Shown here: in pieces, positions 22,643 to 31,662 of the stretch
How positions within the stretch are numbered: the first letter of the stretch is position 1
Layout: every line of letters begins with the position of its first letter
Source of the DNA: Cryobacterium glaciale
Lineage (GTDB): Bacteria; Actinomycetota; Actinomycetes; Actinomycetales; Microbacteriaceae
Direction: 5' to 3'
DNA length: 64,000 bases
Assembly (NCBI RefSeq): GCF_004402535.1
Contig: NZ_SOEY01000019.1
Span: 204,447 to 268,446, forward strand
The notes under the pieces: model-generated
What the model saw: the letters and a program-made list of their open reading frames with translations, nothing else
Databases searched by the model: none
Told to the model about the DNA's origin: nothing
Program-made: the position numbers and the translations under genes

Positions 22643-23134
22643 TTACTCGTCCACCGGGGCGGGGGGCAATGTGACGTCGCTGACGTAGGGCATCCGGCTC
22701 TTCATAACGACGACGGCATCGACCACGAGGGATCCGACGACCCCCGCAATAATGCAGAGGAACAGCACCATCGGCTGGATCCACTCGCGGTCCTGCAACA
22801 CGACGAGCAGGACCAGGAACACGACGAATTTGAGCAGCCATCCGCCCATGATGATGCCGAAGAAGCCACCGATCGCGGATTCGTTGCCGGCGACGCGGTT
22901 GGCCAGCAGAATACTGCCGGCCGTGATGCCCATGAAGGCGACGGACATGGCCGTTCCGATCAGGGCGCTGAGCACGCCGGTTCCACCGGCGACGAGATAG
23001 CCGATGACGGACCCGACCACGGCGATGGCGAGTGCGACCCAGCCCCCGTAGACCAGGATGCGACGCAGGACAGGGATGGACGTGGCCTGGGTAGACGCTG
23101 ATGGTGTTGAAGCTGATGGGGTGACGCTGGTCAT
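22643..23134 (-). CDS. AtpI-like membrane protein preceding the ATP synthase operon
   Basis: A 163-residue integral membrane protein with about four hydrophobic helices (for example ILVYGGWVALAIAVVGSVIGYLV and WLLKFVVFLVLLVVL) and a short acidic tail. Its position directly before atpB identifies it as the AtpI/uncI-type accessory protein of actinobacteria, thought to assist c-ring assembly or magnesium supply. Sequence conservation in this family is weak, so the assignment rests mostly on position. The ATG at 23134, after a GAGGAGAACG site, overlaps the wecA stop codon by 4 bp; in-frame codons upstream lie inside wecA and are rejected. Confidence 0.75.
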   Translation of the reverse strand: MTSVTPSASTPSASTQATSIPVLRRILVYGGWVALAIAVVGSVIGYLVAGGTGVLSALIGTAMSVAFMGITAGSILLANRVAGNESAIGGFFGIIMGGWLLKFVVFLVLLVVLQDREWIQPMVLFLCIIAGVVGSLVVDAVVVMKSRMPYVSDVTLPPAPVDE

Positions 23135-24399
23135 ACGTTCTCCTCGGCAGGTGCCGCCGCGGGGGCGGTCGCTCGTGTCGGTATTGGGTCTGTTGTGGCT
23201 GGCGCGGCCGCCTCGTCGAGCGGGTCGAACTGGTCGAGGACAGCGATCTGGGCCGGTGCCGACTGGCTGGCCCATTCACCCGTCTTGCGGCGGCCGAGCG
23301 GGGCGAGCGTGACGATCGTGCAAATGAGCAGCGAGGTCACTAGGAAGATGGTGGCGTACCAGGTCGGCAGGGCGAAGTAGACCGGCAGGATGTAGTAGAG
23401 CAGGCACCCGACGGATGCTGCCGCCGTCCACCCGTAGAAGATCAGTACGGCATGCAGGTGGGAATGTCCCATATCGAGCAGCCGGTGGTGCAGGTGTTTA
23501 CGGTCGGCGCTGAATGGCGATTTACCGGCCCGCACCCGCCGGAACACGGCCAGCCCGAAGTCGAGCAACGGAATGATCATGATCGCCACCGGCAGCAGGA
23601 TGGGAATGAAGGCCGGGAACAGCTGTGACCGGTTGATGGCCGTCGGGTCGATCTGGCCGGTGATGGCGATCGCGCTCGTGGCCATGAGCAGACCGACGAG
23701 CAGGGCACCGGCATCGCCCATGAACATTTTGGCCGGGTGCCAGTTCAATGGCAGGAACCCCACACAGGCGCCGACCAGAATAGCGGCGATGAGCGAGGCG
23801 AGGTTGAAGTAGTTCGTCGGCGAGGTGTCGCGCACGAGAAGGTAACTGTAGAGAAAGAACACGCCGTTGGCGATCAGGGCCACCCCGGTGACGAGGCCGT
23901 CGAGGCCGTCGATAAAGTTGATCATGTTCATGACCACCACGATGGCGACGACCGTGAACACGATCGACATCCAACCGCTGCCGACGGTGAGCCCTCCAAT
24001 CGGCAGGGAGTAAATTTGCACGCCCTGCCAGGCGACCAGCCCGGCGGCGATGAACTGACCGGCGAGTTTGGTCATCCAGTCGAGGTCCCAGATGTCGTCG
24101 GCAACACCGACGAGCACGATGAGCAGGGCCGCGCCCAGAATCGCGAGAATCTGCTGCGGATCGGCGAACACCAGTCGGAGCGGCGCGAAGGCCCCCGCGA
24201 TGAGATAAGCGATCCCGAAGGCGACCAGAATGCCGAGGAACATGGCGATGCCACCGAGGCGCGGGGTGGGGCGGGTGTGCACGTCGCGTTCGCGAATTTT
24301 CGGGTACAGGCGGTACTTGTGGCTGAGTTTGTAGACCACGATCGACAGCACGAACGTGACGATTGCAGTGACGAGCGCGAGCAGGAAGAAAAGGGTCAT
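23131..24399 (-). CDS. wecA: WecA/TagO-like undecaprenyl-phosphate sugar-1-phosphate transferase
   Basis: Polytopic membrane enzyme of the MraY/WecA family, 422 residues with about eleven hydrophobic segments. It moves a GlcNAc-1-phosphate-type unit from UDP-sugar to undecaprenyl phosphate, the first step of wall-polysaccharide or linkage-unit synthesis. The catalytic aspartates are in GVADDIWDLDW, the substrate loop is NFIDGLDGLVTG, and the cytoplasmic HHRLLDMGHSH loop is present. The gene is the usual neighbour of prmC/sua5 and the atp operon in actinobacteria, and overlaps the AtpI-like gene by 4 bp. The C-terminal 60 residues are a Pro/Ala/Thr-rich cytoplasmic tail of unknown role. Confidence 0.92.
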   Translation of the reverse strand: MTLFFLLALVTAIVTFVLSIVVYKLSHKYRLYPKIRERDVHTRPTPRLGGIAMFLGILVAFGIAYLIAGAFAPLRLVFADPQQILAILGAALLIVLVGVADDIWDLDWMTKLAGQFIAAGLVAWQGVQIYSLPIGGLTVGSGWMSIVFTVVAIVVVMNMINFIDGLDGLVTGVALIANGVFFLYSYLLVRDTSPTNYFNLASLIAAILVGACVGFLPLNWHPAKMFMGDAGALLVGLLMATSAIAITGQIDPTAINRSQLFPAFIPILLPVAIMIIPLLDFGLAVFRRVRAGKSPFSADRKHLHHRLLDMGHSHLHAVLIFYGWTAAASVGCLLYYILPVYFALPTWYATIFLVTSLLICTIVTLAPLGRRKTGEWASQSAPAQIAVLDQFDPLDEAAAPATTDPIPTRATAPAAAPAEENV

Positions 24400-24402
24400 G
24401 GG

Positions 24403-25257
24403 CTACCGACCGGCATCCGTTTCGTTCCGGGTGTCTTCCTCGGCTTTGTCTTCCTCGGCGGCGTCTTCCTCGGCGGCGTCGTGGGACGGGGCGGCGATCG
24501 TGGGAGTCGCATCCGCTTCACTTGGTTCTGCCGGTACTCCGGGGATGGCCGGTGCGGCCGCGAGAACGTCACCGACGACCGCAGCGATCGCCTCTCGGGA
24601 GATGACGCCGCTGCGCACGATGTGCAGAAAACCGCCATTGGTGTCGAAGCCGGTGGCGTCGACGATCGTCGAGGAACCGTCGCCGGACTGGCCGAACACG
24701 CTCTCATAGGTACTGCCGGCGGTGCCGCCGTCGAGGTAGACCTCGACGCTCTCGCCGAGCGCCGCTTCGGCGGCCTGGGCGTCGCGGGTGGCGGGCATCC
24801 CGCTGAGGTTGGCGCTCGACACGGCGAGGGGGCCGGTTGCCGCAAGCAGGTCGAGCGCGATCTGATTGCTCGGCATGCGCAGCGCGACGGTGCCGCGGGT
24901 TTCACCGAGATCCCAGACCAGTGACGGCTGGGCATTGACGATGACGGTCAGTCCGCCCGGCCAGAACGCCGCGACGAGGTCGCGTACCGGCTGGGGGACG
25001 TCGACCGCGAGGGCGTCGAGGGTGGGGATTCCGGGAATGAGCACGGGCGGCGGGGACTGGCGACTGCGGCCTTTGGCGTCGAGGAGCAGCTGCACGGCCT
25101 CGGCGTTGAAGGCGTCAGCCGCGACGCCGTAGACCGTGTCGGTGGGGATGACGACGAGCGCCCCGCGGCCGATGGCCGTGCGCGCCAGTGATATGTGCGC
25201 TTGGTAGTCGGAGTGGCTCGTGTCCGACTCGCTCGTGCAATCGTAGATACGTGTCAT
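24403..25257 (-). CDS. L-threonylcarbamoyladenylate synthase (Sua5/YrdC/TsaC)
   Basis: Enzyme that makes threonylcarbamoyl-AMP from threonine, bicarbonate and ATP for the t6A modification of ANN-decoding tRNAs. The YrdC core covers about residues 20-210, with VVIPTDTVYGVAADA, ALRMPSNQIALDLL and GPLAVSSANLSG. The predicted 284 residues include an acidic Glu/Asp/Ala-rich tail of about 60 residues in place of a full Sua5 domain. Part of the tail is encoded by a 15-bp tandem repeat. The start is the ATG at 25257 (MTRIYDCTSES). It is 3 bp upstream of wecA and 68 bp downstream of prmC. Confidence 0.92.
   Translation of the reverse strand: MTRIYDCTSESDTSHSDYQAHISLARTAIGRGALVVIPTDTVYGVAADAFNAEAVQLLLDAKGRSRQSPPPVLIPGIPTLDALAVDVPQPVRDLVAAFWPGGLTVIVNAQPSLVWDLGETRGTVALRMPSNQIALDLLAATGPLAVSSANLSGMPATRDAQAAEAALGESVEVYLDGGTAGSTYESVFGQSGDGSSTIVDATGFDTNGGFLHIVRSGVISREAIAAVVGDVLAAAPAIPGVPAEPSEADATPTIAAPSHDAAEEDAAEEDKAEEDTRNETDAGR
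24434..24478. repeat. 15-bp tandem repeat encoding the acidic tail of Sua5
   Basis: Three head-to-tail units of 15 bp, the last two identical and the first differing at three bases. On the coding strand each encodes five residues of the type A/K-AEED. In-frame unit length means gain or loss of copies would keep the reading frame, so copy number could vary between strains. Confidence 0.85.
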
Positions 25258-25325
25258 TTCCGGTAATTCTAACCCAGCGCGGTTGTGAAGAACGGATGCG
25301 CGCGCGGGCGCCCGCAAAGGCACGT

Positions 25326-26210
25326 TCAGGGGTGCAGCGCTGTGGTGGCCCGATCACGGCTGGTGTAGTCGCGGTGCGTGGCCGCAGCCCGCCAGCCGTC
25401 AGTCGTCAGCAGCGCACGAATGTCGCCACCCTGCAACTCGCCGTGTTCGATCACGAGCACACCGCCCGGGCGCAGCAGGCGCAGGCCGGTGGCCGACACG
25501 CTGCGCACCACGTCGAGGCCGTCCGGGCCCCCGAAGAGTGCGTGGGCGGGGTCGAACAGGCGCACCTCGGGATCGCGCGGGATCGCATCCGCTGGAATGT
25601 ACGGGGGGTTCGAGATGACGACGGCGACCGTGCCGTCGAGTTCCACGAAGGCGTCGACGAGGTCGCCGAAGGCGAGGGTGGCGTTGCCGGCGGCGACCTC
25701 TGCGAAGTTGCGGGTGGTCCAGGGGAAGGCTTCGGGCGAGTTCTCAATCGCGAAGATGCGCGCGTGCGGCACCTCGGTAGCCAGAGCGAGGGCGATTGCG
25801 CCGCTTCCGGTGCCGAGGTCGACGCCGATCGGCTCGGGATCGGGCATGGACCGGAGTGCGTCGATGGCGAACTGGGCGACCTGCTCGGTTTCCGGCCGGG
25901 GCACGAAGACGCCGGGCCCCACGTTCAGGGACAGGGAGCGGAACGGCGCACGTCCGGTGATGTGCTGGAGGGGTTCCCGTGTGCTCCGCCGTGCCAGCAG
26001 GGTGTCGATGGCGGCAGCATCCGCTTCGCTGATCGGTCGATTCAGGATGCTGCCCGCCTGCACTTCGCCGCGACTCTGGGCCAGCACGTGGCCGATCAGC
26101 AGGTCGGCGTCGACTTCGGGATCGGTTACGCCGGCGGCTGTGAGCAGGCTGATCGCGCGGTTTCGCAGGACGGTCACGGTGGAGGGCAGGGCAGCATCTG
26201 AAGAAGGCAC
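25326..26210 (-). CDS. prmC: Peptide chain release factor N5-glutamine methyltransferase
   Basis: HemK-type SAM-dependent methyltransferase that methylates the glutamine of the GGQ motif in release factors RF1 and RF2. The product is 294 residues. The N-terminal helical domain has REPLQHITGRAPFRSL, the SAM site is GVDLGTGSGAIALALA and the catalytic substrate motif is NPPY. In most actinobacteria it is placed directly behind prfA; here cysK and cysE intervene. It is followed by sua5 on the same strand. Confidence 0.95.
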   Translation of the reverse strand: MPSSDAALPSTVTVLRNRAISLLTAAGVTDPEVDADLLIGHVLAQSRGEVQAGSILNRPISEADAAAIDTLLARRSTREPLQHITGRAPFRSLSLNVGPGVFVPRPETEQVAQFAIDALRSMPDPEPIGVDLGTGSGAIALALATEVPHARIFAIENSPEAFPWTTRNFAEVAAGNATLAFGDLVDAFVELDGTVAVVISNPPYIPADAIPRDPEVRLFDPAHALFGGPDGLDVVRSVSATGLRLLRPGGVLVIEHGELQGGDIRALLTTDGWRAAATHRDYTSRDRATTALHP

Positions 26211-26304
26211 GTAGTGAAATGTAACGCACCAACCCGTTATCGGCCGGGAGACCTAGGCTGGAGACGGCCCTGATATCGAAAATCACCGAACGAAAGTTGC
26301 TCAC

Positions 26305-27240
26305 GTGCCTAAGATCTATTCCGACATCACCGAAGCCGTCGGTGGGACCCCCCTCGTCAAGCTGAACCGTTTGACCGAGGGCCTCGGCGCCACCGTGCTC
26401 GCGAAGCTCGAGTTCTACAACCCTTCCAGCAGCGTGAAGGACCGCATCGGCGTTGCCATCATCAATGCCGCCGAGAAGGACGGTTCGCTGAAGCCGGGTG
26501 GAACCATCGTCGAAGCCACCAGCGGCAACACGGGCATCGCCCTGGCCATGGTCGGCGCAGCCCGCGGCTACACGGTCATCCTGGCCATGCCGGAGACCAT
26601 GAGCAAGGAACGTCGCGTCATGATGCGCGCCTACGGCGCCGAAATCGTGCTGACCGCCGGTGCCGACGGCATGCGCGGCGCCGTCGAGAAGGCCGCCGAG
26701 ATCGTCGCGAACACGCCAGGTGCCGTATTGGCCAGCCAGTTCACCAACCCGGCCAACCCGGCCATCCACCGCGCCACGACCGGCGTGGAGATCTGGAACG
26801 ACACCGACGGATCCGTCGACATCCTCGTCGCTGGCATCGGCACCGGCGGCACCATTTCCGGCGCCGGCGGATACCTCAAGGAACAGAAGCCGGGCCTCAA
26901 GGTCGTCGGCGTCGAGCCGATCGACTCCCCCATCCTCACCGGCGGCAAGCCCGGCCCGCACAAGATCCAGGGCCTCGGTGCGAACTTCGTGCCCGAGACG
27001 CTGGACCGCCAGGTCTACGACTCCATCACCGATGTGACCCTGGCCGACTCGCTCGCCACGGCCCGCTCACTCGGCACCGACGAGGGAATTCTCGGCGGCA
27101 TCTCCGGCGGCGCCGCCGTCTGGGCGGCGCTCGAGCAGGCGAAACTGCCCGAGAACGCCGGCAAGACCATCGTCGTCATCGTTCCCGGCTTCGGTGAACG
27201 ATACATTTCGACCGTGCTGTACGAAGACCTGCTGGACTAA
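26305..27240 (+). CDS. cysK: Cysteine synthase A (O-acetylserine sulfhydrylase)
   Basis: PLP enzyme that makes cysteine from O-acetylserine and sulfide, 311 residues. The PLP lysine is in PSSSVKDRIG, the substrate loop is TSGNTGIALA, and the PLP phosphate loop is GIGTGGTISGAG. Start GTG at 26305. It is followed 21 bp later by cysE, which makes O-acetylserine, so the two form a complete two-step module and may assemble as the cysteine synthase complex. It is divergent from prmC across 94 bp. This cassette separates prmC from prfA, an arrangement that breaks a normally continuous actinobacterial order. Confidence 0.97.
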   Translation: MPKIYSDITEAVGGTPLVKLNRLTEGLGATVLAKLEFYNPSSSVKDRIGVAIINAAEKDGSLKPGGTIVEATSGNTGIALAMVGAARGYTVILAMPETMSKERRVMMRAYGAEIVLTAGADGMRGAVEKAAEIVANTPGAVLASQFTNPANPAIHRATTGVEIWNDTDGSVDILVAGIGTGGTISGAGGYLKEQKPGLKVVGVEPIDSPILTGGKPGPHKIQGLGANFVPETLDRQVYDSITDVTLADSLATARSLGTDEGILGGISGGAAVWAALEQAKLPENAGKTIVVIVPGFGERYISTVLYEDLLD

Positions 27241-27261
27241 GAGAACGTAGTCTGCCCCTAC

Positions 27262-27849
27262 ATGAATCCCTTCCTGCGCCTTCGCGAAGACATCGCGGCT
27301 GCGCGCATCCACGACCCGGCCGCACGCAGCAACACCGAGGTCTTCCTGGCCTACAGCGGGTTACATGCGGTCTGGTCGTACCGGGTTGCCAATCGCCTGT
27401 GGCGTGCCGGGCTGCACCTGCCTGCCCGCCTGCTGTCGCAGGTGACCCGGTTTCTCACCGGGATTGAGATCCACCCGGGGGCGACGATCGGGCGCCGGCT
27501 GTTCATCGATCACGGCATGGGCGTCGTGATCGGTGAGACGGCCGTGCTCGGCGACGATGTGATGCTATACCACGCGGTGACGCTGGGTGGCAAGAGCCGT
27601 CACGGGCATGCGCGGGGGGTGCGGCGGCATCCGTTTCTTGATGACGGAGTGACGGTAGGGGCCGGCGCCAAGGTGCTCGGCCCGATCACTATCGGGGCCT
27701 GGAGCACGATCGGCTCGAATGCCGTCGTGACCAAGGACGCCCCGCCGCGGTCGTTGCTCGTGGGTGTGCCGGCGACGGTTCGCCCGCAAACTCCGGAGAC
27801 GGTGGAGTCCGCGCGCGGCGGCACTCTCGACCCCGAGTACTACCTCTAG
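27262..27849 (+). CDS. cysE: Serine O-acetyltransferase
   Basis: Acetylates L-serine with acetyl-CoA to give O-acetylserine, the first step of cysteine synthesis. The product is 195 residues, the short (EpsC/actinobacterial) form lacking much of the N-terminal helical domain of the 270-residue E. coli enzyme. The left-handed beta helix is clear: [42 protein letters not shown] and [14 protein letters not shown]. The C-terminus (DPEYYL) ends in hydrophobic residues of the kind used to bind CysK. It follows cysK by 21 bp and converges on prfA. Confidence 0.96.
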   Translation: MNPFLRLREDIAAARIHDPAARSNTEVFLAYSGLHAVWSYRVANRLWRAGLHLPARLLSQVTRFLTGIEIHPGATIGRRLFIDHGMGVVIGETAVLGDDVMLYHAVTLGGKSRHGHARGVRRHPFLDDGVTVGAGAKVLGPITIGAWSTIGSNAVVTKDAPPRSLLVGVPATVRPQTPETVESARGGTLDPEYYL

Positions 27850-27856
27850 AAATACG

Positions 27857-27874
27857 ACCGGGCCCGGGCCCGGT
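27857..27874. terminator. GC-rich palindrome between convergent cysE and prfA
   Basis: An 18-bp perfect palindrome (ACCGGGCCC followed by its reverse complement) sits 7 bp past the cysE stop and 16 bp before the prfA stop. It could act as a bidirectional transcription terminator, though there is no long T run on either side and no unpaired loop without opening the central bases. Confidence 0.5.
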
Positions 27875-27890
27875 TCAGTTAATGCGGGTG

Positions 27891-28970
27891 CTACTCGGGG
27901 TCACCGAGCTCGGCCAGACGGGTTTCCTCGTCGGCGTGGATGCAGGAGTCGATGACGGGGCCGAGGGCTCCGTTCATGACGGCGTCGAGGTTGTAGGCCT
28001 TGTAACCGGTGCGGTGATCGGCGATGCGGTTCTCCGGGAAGTTGTACGTGCGGATGCGCTCCGAACGATCCATGGTGCGAATCTGACCCTTGCGCACCAG
28101 CGAAGCGGCCGCATCGATCTCTTCCTGCTGGCGGGCCAGGACCCGGGCACGCAGCACGCGCATACCGGCTTCCTTGTTCTGCAGCTGGGACTTCTCGTTC
28201 TGCATCGCGACCACGATTCCGGTGGGAAGGTGGGTGATGCGCACGGCGGAGTCGGTCGTGTTCACCGACTGGCCACCGGGACCGCTCGAGCGGTAGACGT
28301 CGATCTTGAGATCGTTCGGGTGCAGCTCAACCTCTTCGGGCTCGTCGACCTCGGGGAAGACGAGCACGCCGGCCGCGGACGTGTGGATGCGTCCCTGCGA
28401 TTCGGTCGCCGGCACTCGCTGCACGCGGTGCACGCCACCCTCATACTTCAGATGCGCCCACACGCCCTCGGCCGGGTCGCTCGAATTGCCCTTGATCGCG
28501 AGCTGGATGTCCTTGATGCCGCCGAGGTCGCTCGAGGTCTGCTCGATGATCTCGGTCTTCCAGCGATTCGACTCGGCGTAGTGCAGGTACATGCGCAGCA
28601 GATCGGCGGCGAACAGTGCCGACTCGGCACCGCCCTCCCCCATCTTGATCTCCATGATCACGTCGCGGGCGTCGAGTTCGTCACGAGGAATCAGCAGGCG
28701 TCGCAGCTTCTCGGCTGTGACATCGAGCTGTTCCACGAGATCCGGGATCTCTTCGGCGAAGGCGGCATCTTCGTCGGCGAGTTCACGAGCGGCCTCGAGG
28801 TTGTCGTCAACCTCTTTCCACTCGTGGTACGCCGCGATGATGCGACTCAGCTCGGCATAGCGCCGGTTGACCTTCTTCGAACGGGCCGGATTCGCGTGCA
28901 GCTCCGGATCCGCCAACTGCGACTGCAGGTCGTCGTGCTCGGCCAGCAGCGTGAGGACGGATTCGAACAT
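27891..28970 (-). CDS. prfA: Peptide chain release factor 1
   Basis: Class I release factor recognising UAA and UAG, 359 residues. The peptidyl-hydrolase motif GGQ is in [17 protein letters not shown] and the stop-codon tripeptide PAT in [12 protein letters not shown], which marks RF1 rather than RF2 (SPF). The glutamine of GGQ is the target of PrmC encoded at 25.3 kb. The ATG shares one base with the rho stop codon (TAATG), so translation is probably coupled to rho. Confidence 0.98.
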   Translation of the reverse strand: MFESVLTLLAEHDDLQSQLADPELHANPARSKKVNRRYAELSRIIAAYHEWKEVDDNLEAARELADEDAAFAEEIPDLVEQLDVTAEKLRRLLIPRDELDARDVIMEIKMGEGGAESALFAADLLRMYLHYAESNRWKTEIIEQTSSDLGGIKDIQLAIKGNSSDPAEGVWAHLKYEGGVHRVQRVPATESQGRIHTSAAGVLVFPEVDEPEEVELHPNDLKIDVYRSSGPGGQSVNTTDSAVRITHLPTGIVVAMQNEKSQLQNKEAGMRVLRARVLARQQEEIDAAASLVRKGQIRTMDRSERIRTYNFPENRIADHRTGYKAYNLDAVMNGALGPVIDSCIHADEETRLAELGDPE

Positions 28971-31378
28971 TACTTGTCCTTGTCTGACCCGTTCAGGGTC
29001 GGCATCGACTTCTGAACCTGCATGAGGAATTCAACGTTCGACGACGTCTCCTTGAGACGGCCGAGGATGAGTTCGAGGGCCTGCTGCTGCTCGAGCCCGG
29101 CGAGGGCGCGGCGCAGCTTCCAGGTGACCTTGACCTCATCGGCGCTCATCAGCATTTCTTCGCGGCGGGTGCCCGATGCGTTCACGTCAACGGCGGGGAA
29201 GATGCGCTTGTCGGCCAGCTGGCGCGACAGGCGCAGTTCCATGTTGCCTGTTCCCTTGAACTCCTCGAAGATGACCTCGTCCATTTTGGAGCCGGTCTCC
29301 ACGAGCGCGGAGGCGAGGATGGTGAGTGAACCACCGTTCTCGATGTTGCGTGCCGCTCCGAAGAAACGCTTCGGCGGATACAGAGCGGATGCGTCGACGC
29401 CGCCCGAGAGGATACGGCCGGAGGCCGGGGCAACGAGGTTGTAGGCCCGACCGAGGCGAGTGATCGAGTCGAGCAGCACGACGACGTCGTGGCCCAGTTC
29501 GACCAGACGCTTCGCGCGCTCGATGGCGAGCTCGGCGACAACGGTGTGGTCTTCGGCCGGACGGTCGAAGGTGGAGGCGATGACCTCACCCTTAACCGTG
29601 CGCTGCATGTCGGTGACTTCCTCGGGTCGCTCATCGACCAAAACGACCATGAGGTGGACCTCGGGGTTGTTGGTAGCGATAGCGTTCGCGATCTGCTGCA
29701 TGACGATGGTCTTGCCGGCCTTGGGCGGTGCCACGATCAGTCCGCGCTGGCCCTTGCCGATCGGGGCGACGAGGTCGATGATGCGCTGCGTGAGCTTGCC
29801 CGGCTCGGTTTCGAGGCGCAGGCGTTCCGTCGGGTACAGCGGGGTCAGCTTGTGGAAGTCAACACGGGTCGCGGCTTCCTCAACGGTCTGGCCGTTGATC
29901 GAGTCGACCTTGACGATGGCGTTGTACTTCTGACGCCCGGACTGGTCACCCTCGTGCGGCTGGCGGATGGAGCCGACAACGGCGTCACCCTTGCGCAGGT
30001 TGTACTTCTTGACCTGACCGAGCGAGACGTAAACGTCGCTCGCACCGGGCAGGTAGCCGGAAGTGCGCACGAACGCGTAGTTGTCGAGCACGTCGAGGAT
30101 ACCGGCGACGGGAATGAGAACGTCGTCGTCGTTGACCTCGGGTTCGAAGTCATCGCCCTGGTTCGGGCCGCGGCGCTTGCGGTCACGGTACCGGTTGCGG
30201 TTGCCGCGGCCGTTCAGGTCATCGTCGAGCCGATCGGGACCCTGGTTGCGGTCCTGGTTACGGTCTGGTCCGCGGTCGTTCTGACCCTGGCCACGGTCCT
30301 GGCCGCGATCGTTCTGGCCCTGGTTGCGGTCGGCCTGAGCCTGAGCACGCTCCTGGTTGCGTTCCTGGTTGCGTTCGTTGCGAGCCTGGCGCTGGCTTTG
30401 CGCCCGCGTCATACCCTCATCGTTGCGGTCGTTCTGGCCGCGCTCATTCTGGCCGCGGTCATTCTGATTGGCCTGGCGTTCGACGGCCGGGGCGTTCTCG
30501 CTCTGGTTGCGATCGGCGCCCTGCGCACGGTCACCACCGCGGCTGCGGCTGCGGCTGCGTCCCTGACGGGGTGCACCAGAGTCGTTCGCGTCGTCGGTTG
30601 CGGCGTCGGCACTGTCGGCCACTGCTTCTGGTGCATCGGCAACTGCGACCTCGACGGCCACGCCGTCAGGCGCCGAAGATTCTGCGGGCGCGGCGGCGGT
30701 GCGCTGCGACGAAGCACGACGGGACGGACGGCGGGCAGGAGGTGCGTCCTCAGTGGCCAGGTCGACCGGCGCAACGACCGGCGCGTCAGCAGACTCGGCG
30801 ACCACGGCGGCCGCTTCGTCGAGCTGCACCGGTGCAACCTGCACGCGCTTGCGCGCCTGGCGAACCGGCTTGTCGGCATCCGTCGTCGCAGCGTCGGGTG
30901 CGGTGTCGGTCGTGGTGCTTTCGATAGCGGATGCCGCGCCGCGGGCGTTGCGCGCGATTCGGGAACCGGCGGCCGGAGCGTCGGGCAGAATGATGCCGAA
31001 TCCGGTGCTGGCGTCGGCATTGACGTGGGACTTGGCGGGAGCGGCGGTGCTGGTGCTGGCACGACGCGGTGCACGCTTACGGGGAGCGGTGTCGATCGCC
31101 TCAGCGAGGCTCTCGATGGGTGCGGCCTCGACCGGCGCAGTCTCAGCTACCGGACCAGACTCAGCAACCGGAGCAGACTCAGCAACGGGCGCCTCAACCG
31201 GAGCAGCGGTGCTGGTGCCGGCCTGAGCCGTTTCAATTGCGTCCACGAGTTCTCCTTTACGAAGTTTGGAAGCGCCGGGGATTTTCAGTTCGAGGGCCAG
31301 AGCCTGCAGCTCGGACACGCGAAGGGTACTCAGGCGGGGAAGATCCGAGCCAGTGGCGCGGAGTTTGACATCAGTCAC
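28970..31378 (-). CDS. rho: Transcription termination factor Rho with long disordered insertion
   Basis: Hexameric RNA-dependent ATPase that ends transcription, 802 residues against about 420 in E. coli. The Rho N-terminal domain ([16 protein letters not shown]) is at 13-50. An approximately 350-residue insertion follows: first Ala/Pro/Glu-rich with PVAES repeats (60-220), then Arg/Asn/Gln/Asp/Gly-rich with NDRGQ, NQERN and RSRSRG repeats (255-400). The cold-shock RNA-binding domain ([20 protein letters not shown]) and the ATPase core (Walker A APPKAGKT) complete the protein. Such insertions are typical of actinobacterial Rho and are thought to bind structured RNA and to support condensate formation. 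Co-transcribed with prfA. Confidence 0.97.
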   Translation of the reverse strand: MTDVKLRATGSDLPRLSTLRVSELQALALELKIPGASKLRKGELVDAIETAQAGTSTAAPVEAPVAESAPVAESGPVAETAPVEAAPIESLAEAIDTAPRKRAPRRASTSTAAPAKSHVNADASTGFGIILPDAPAAGSRIARNARGAASAIESTTTDTAPDAATTDADKPVRQARKRVQVAPVQLDEAAAVVAESADAPVVAPVDLATEDAPPARRPSRRASSQRTAAAPAESSAPDGVAVEVAVADAPEAVADSADAATDDANDSGAPRQGRSRSRSRGGDRAQGADRNQSENAPAVERQANQNDRGQNERGQNDRNDEGMTRAQSQRQARNERNQERNQERAQAQADRNQGQNDRGQDRGQGQNDRGPDRNQDRNQGPDRLDDDLNGRGNRNRYRDRKRRGPNQGDDFEPEVNDDDVLIPVAGILDVLDNYAFVRTSGYLPGASDVYVSLGQVKKYNLRKGDAVVGSIRQPHEGDQSGRQKYNAIVKVDSINGQTVEEAATRVDFHKLTPLYPTERLRLETEPGKLTQRIIDLVAPIGKGQRGLIVAPPKAGKTIVMQQIANAIATNNPEVHLMVVLVDERPEEVTDMQRTVKGEVIASTFDRPAEDHTVVAELAIERAKRLVELGHDVVVLLDSITRLGRAYNLVAPASGRILSGGVDASALYPPKRFFGAARNIENGGSLTILASALVETGSKMDEVIFEEFKGTGNMELRLSRQLADKRIFPAVDVNASGTRREEMLMSADEVKVTWKLRRALAGLEQQQALELILGRLKETSSNVEFLMQVQKSMPTLNGSDKDK

Positions 31379-31593
31379 GAAGGGGGTTCCTTTCCCCTGC
31401 CGAACAGAAATTCAGGCCAGGAGAGATGTATGCAGCGACGAACGCGCTGCGGGTGATCCAATCCGAGAAATGGAGGGGATTGGTGTAAACACACACAGCC
31501 ACGCACGAATCGCAATAGCAGTGAGGTACAGGGAATGCACCGGAGAAGATGTTGCCGTGGGCGGTCTCTATCGGGTGCACATCAACCATAGCA

Positions 31594-31647
31594 CCCCACA
31601 AACAGTGGGGCCGCCAGTCCGGCCGACCCGCGCGCGGCAGGTCGGCC
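31594..31647 (-). terminator. Two stem-loops behind thrB
   Basis: Two inverted repeats lie within 70 bp after the thrB stop: CCCCAC/GTGGGG (31594-31610, 5-nt loop) and GGCCGACC/GGTCGGCC (31621-31647, 11-nt loop). They probably end the leftward lysA-hom-thrC-thrB transcript. No U tract follows, so termination may depend on Rho. The rest of the 284-bp rho/thrB gap shows no gene; it must hold the rho promoter, which I could not place. Confidence 0.45.
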
Positions 31648-31662
31648 CGATCGGGGCGCTCG

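Noticed and set aside
30200-30480. Short direct repeats that look like a CRISPR or satellite array
   Set aside because: They are in frame with rho and encode its Asn/Arg/Asp/Gln/Gly-rich insertion; there is no constant repeat-spacer pattern and no cas gene.
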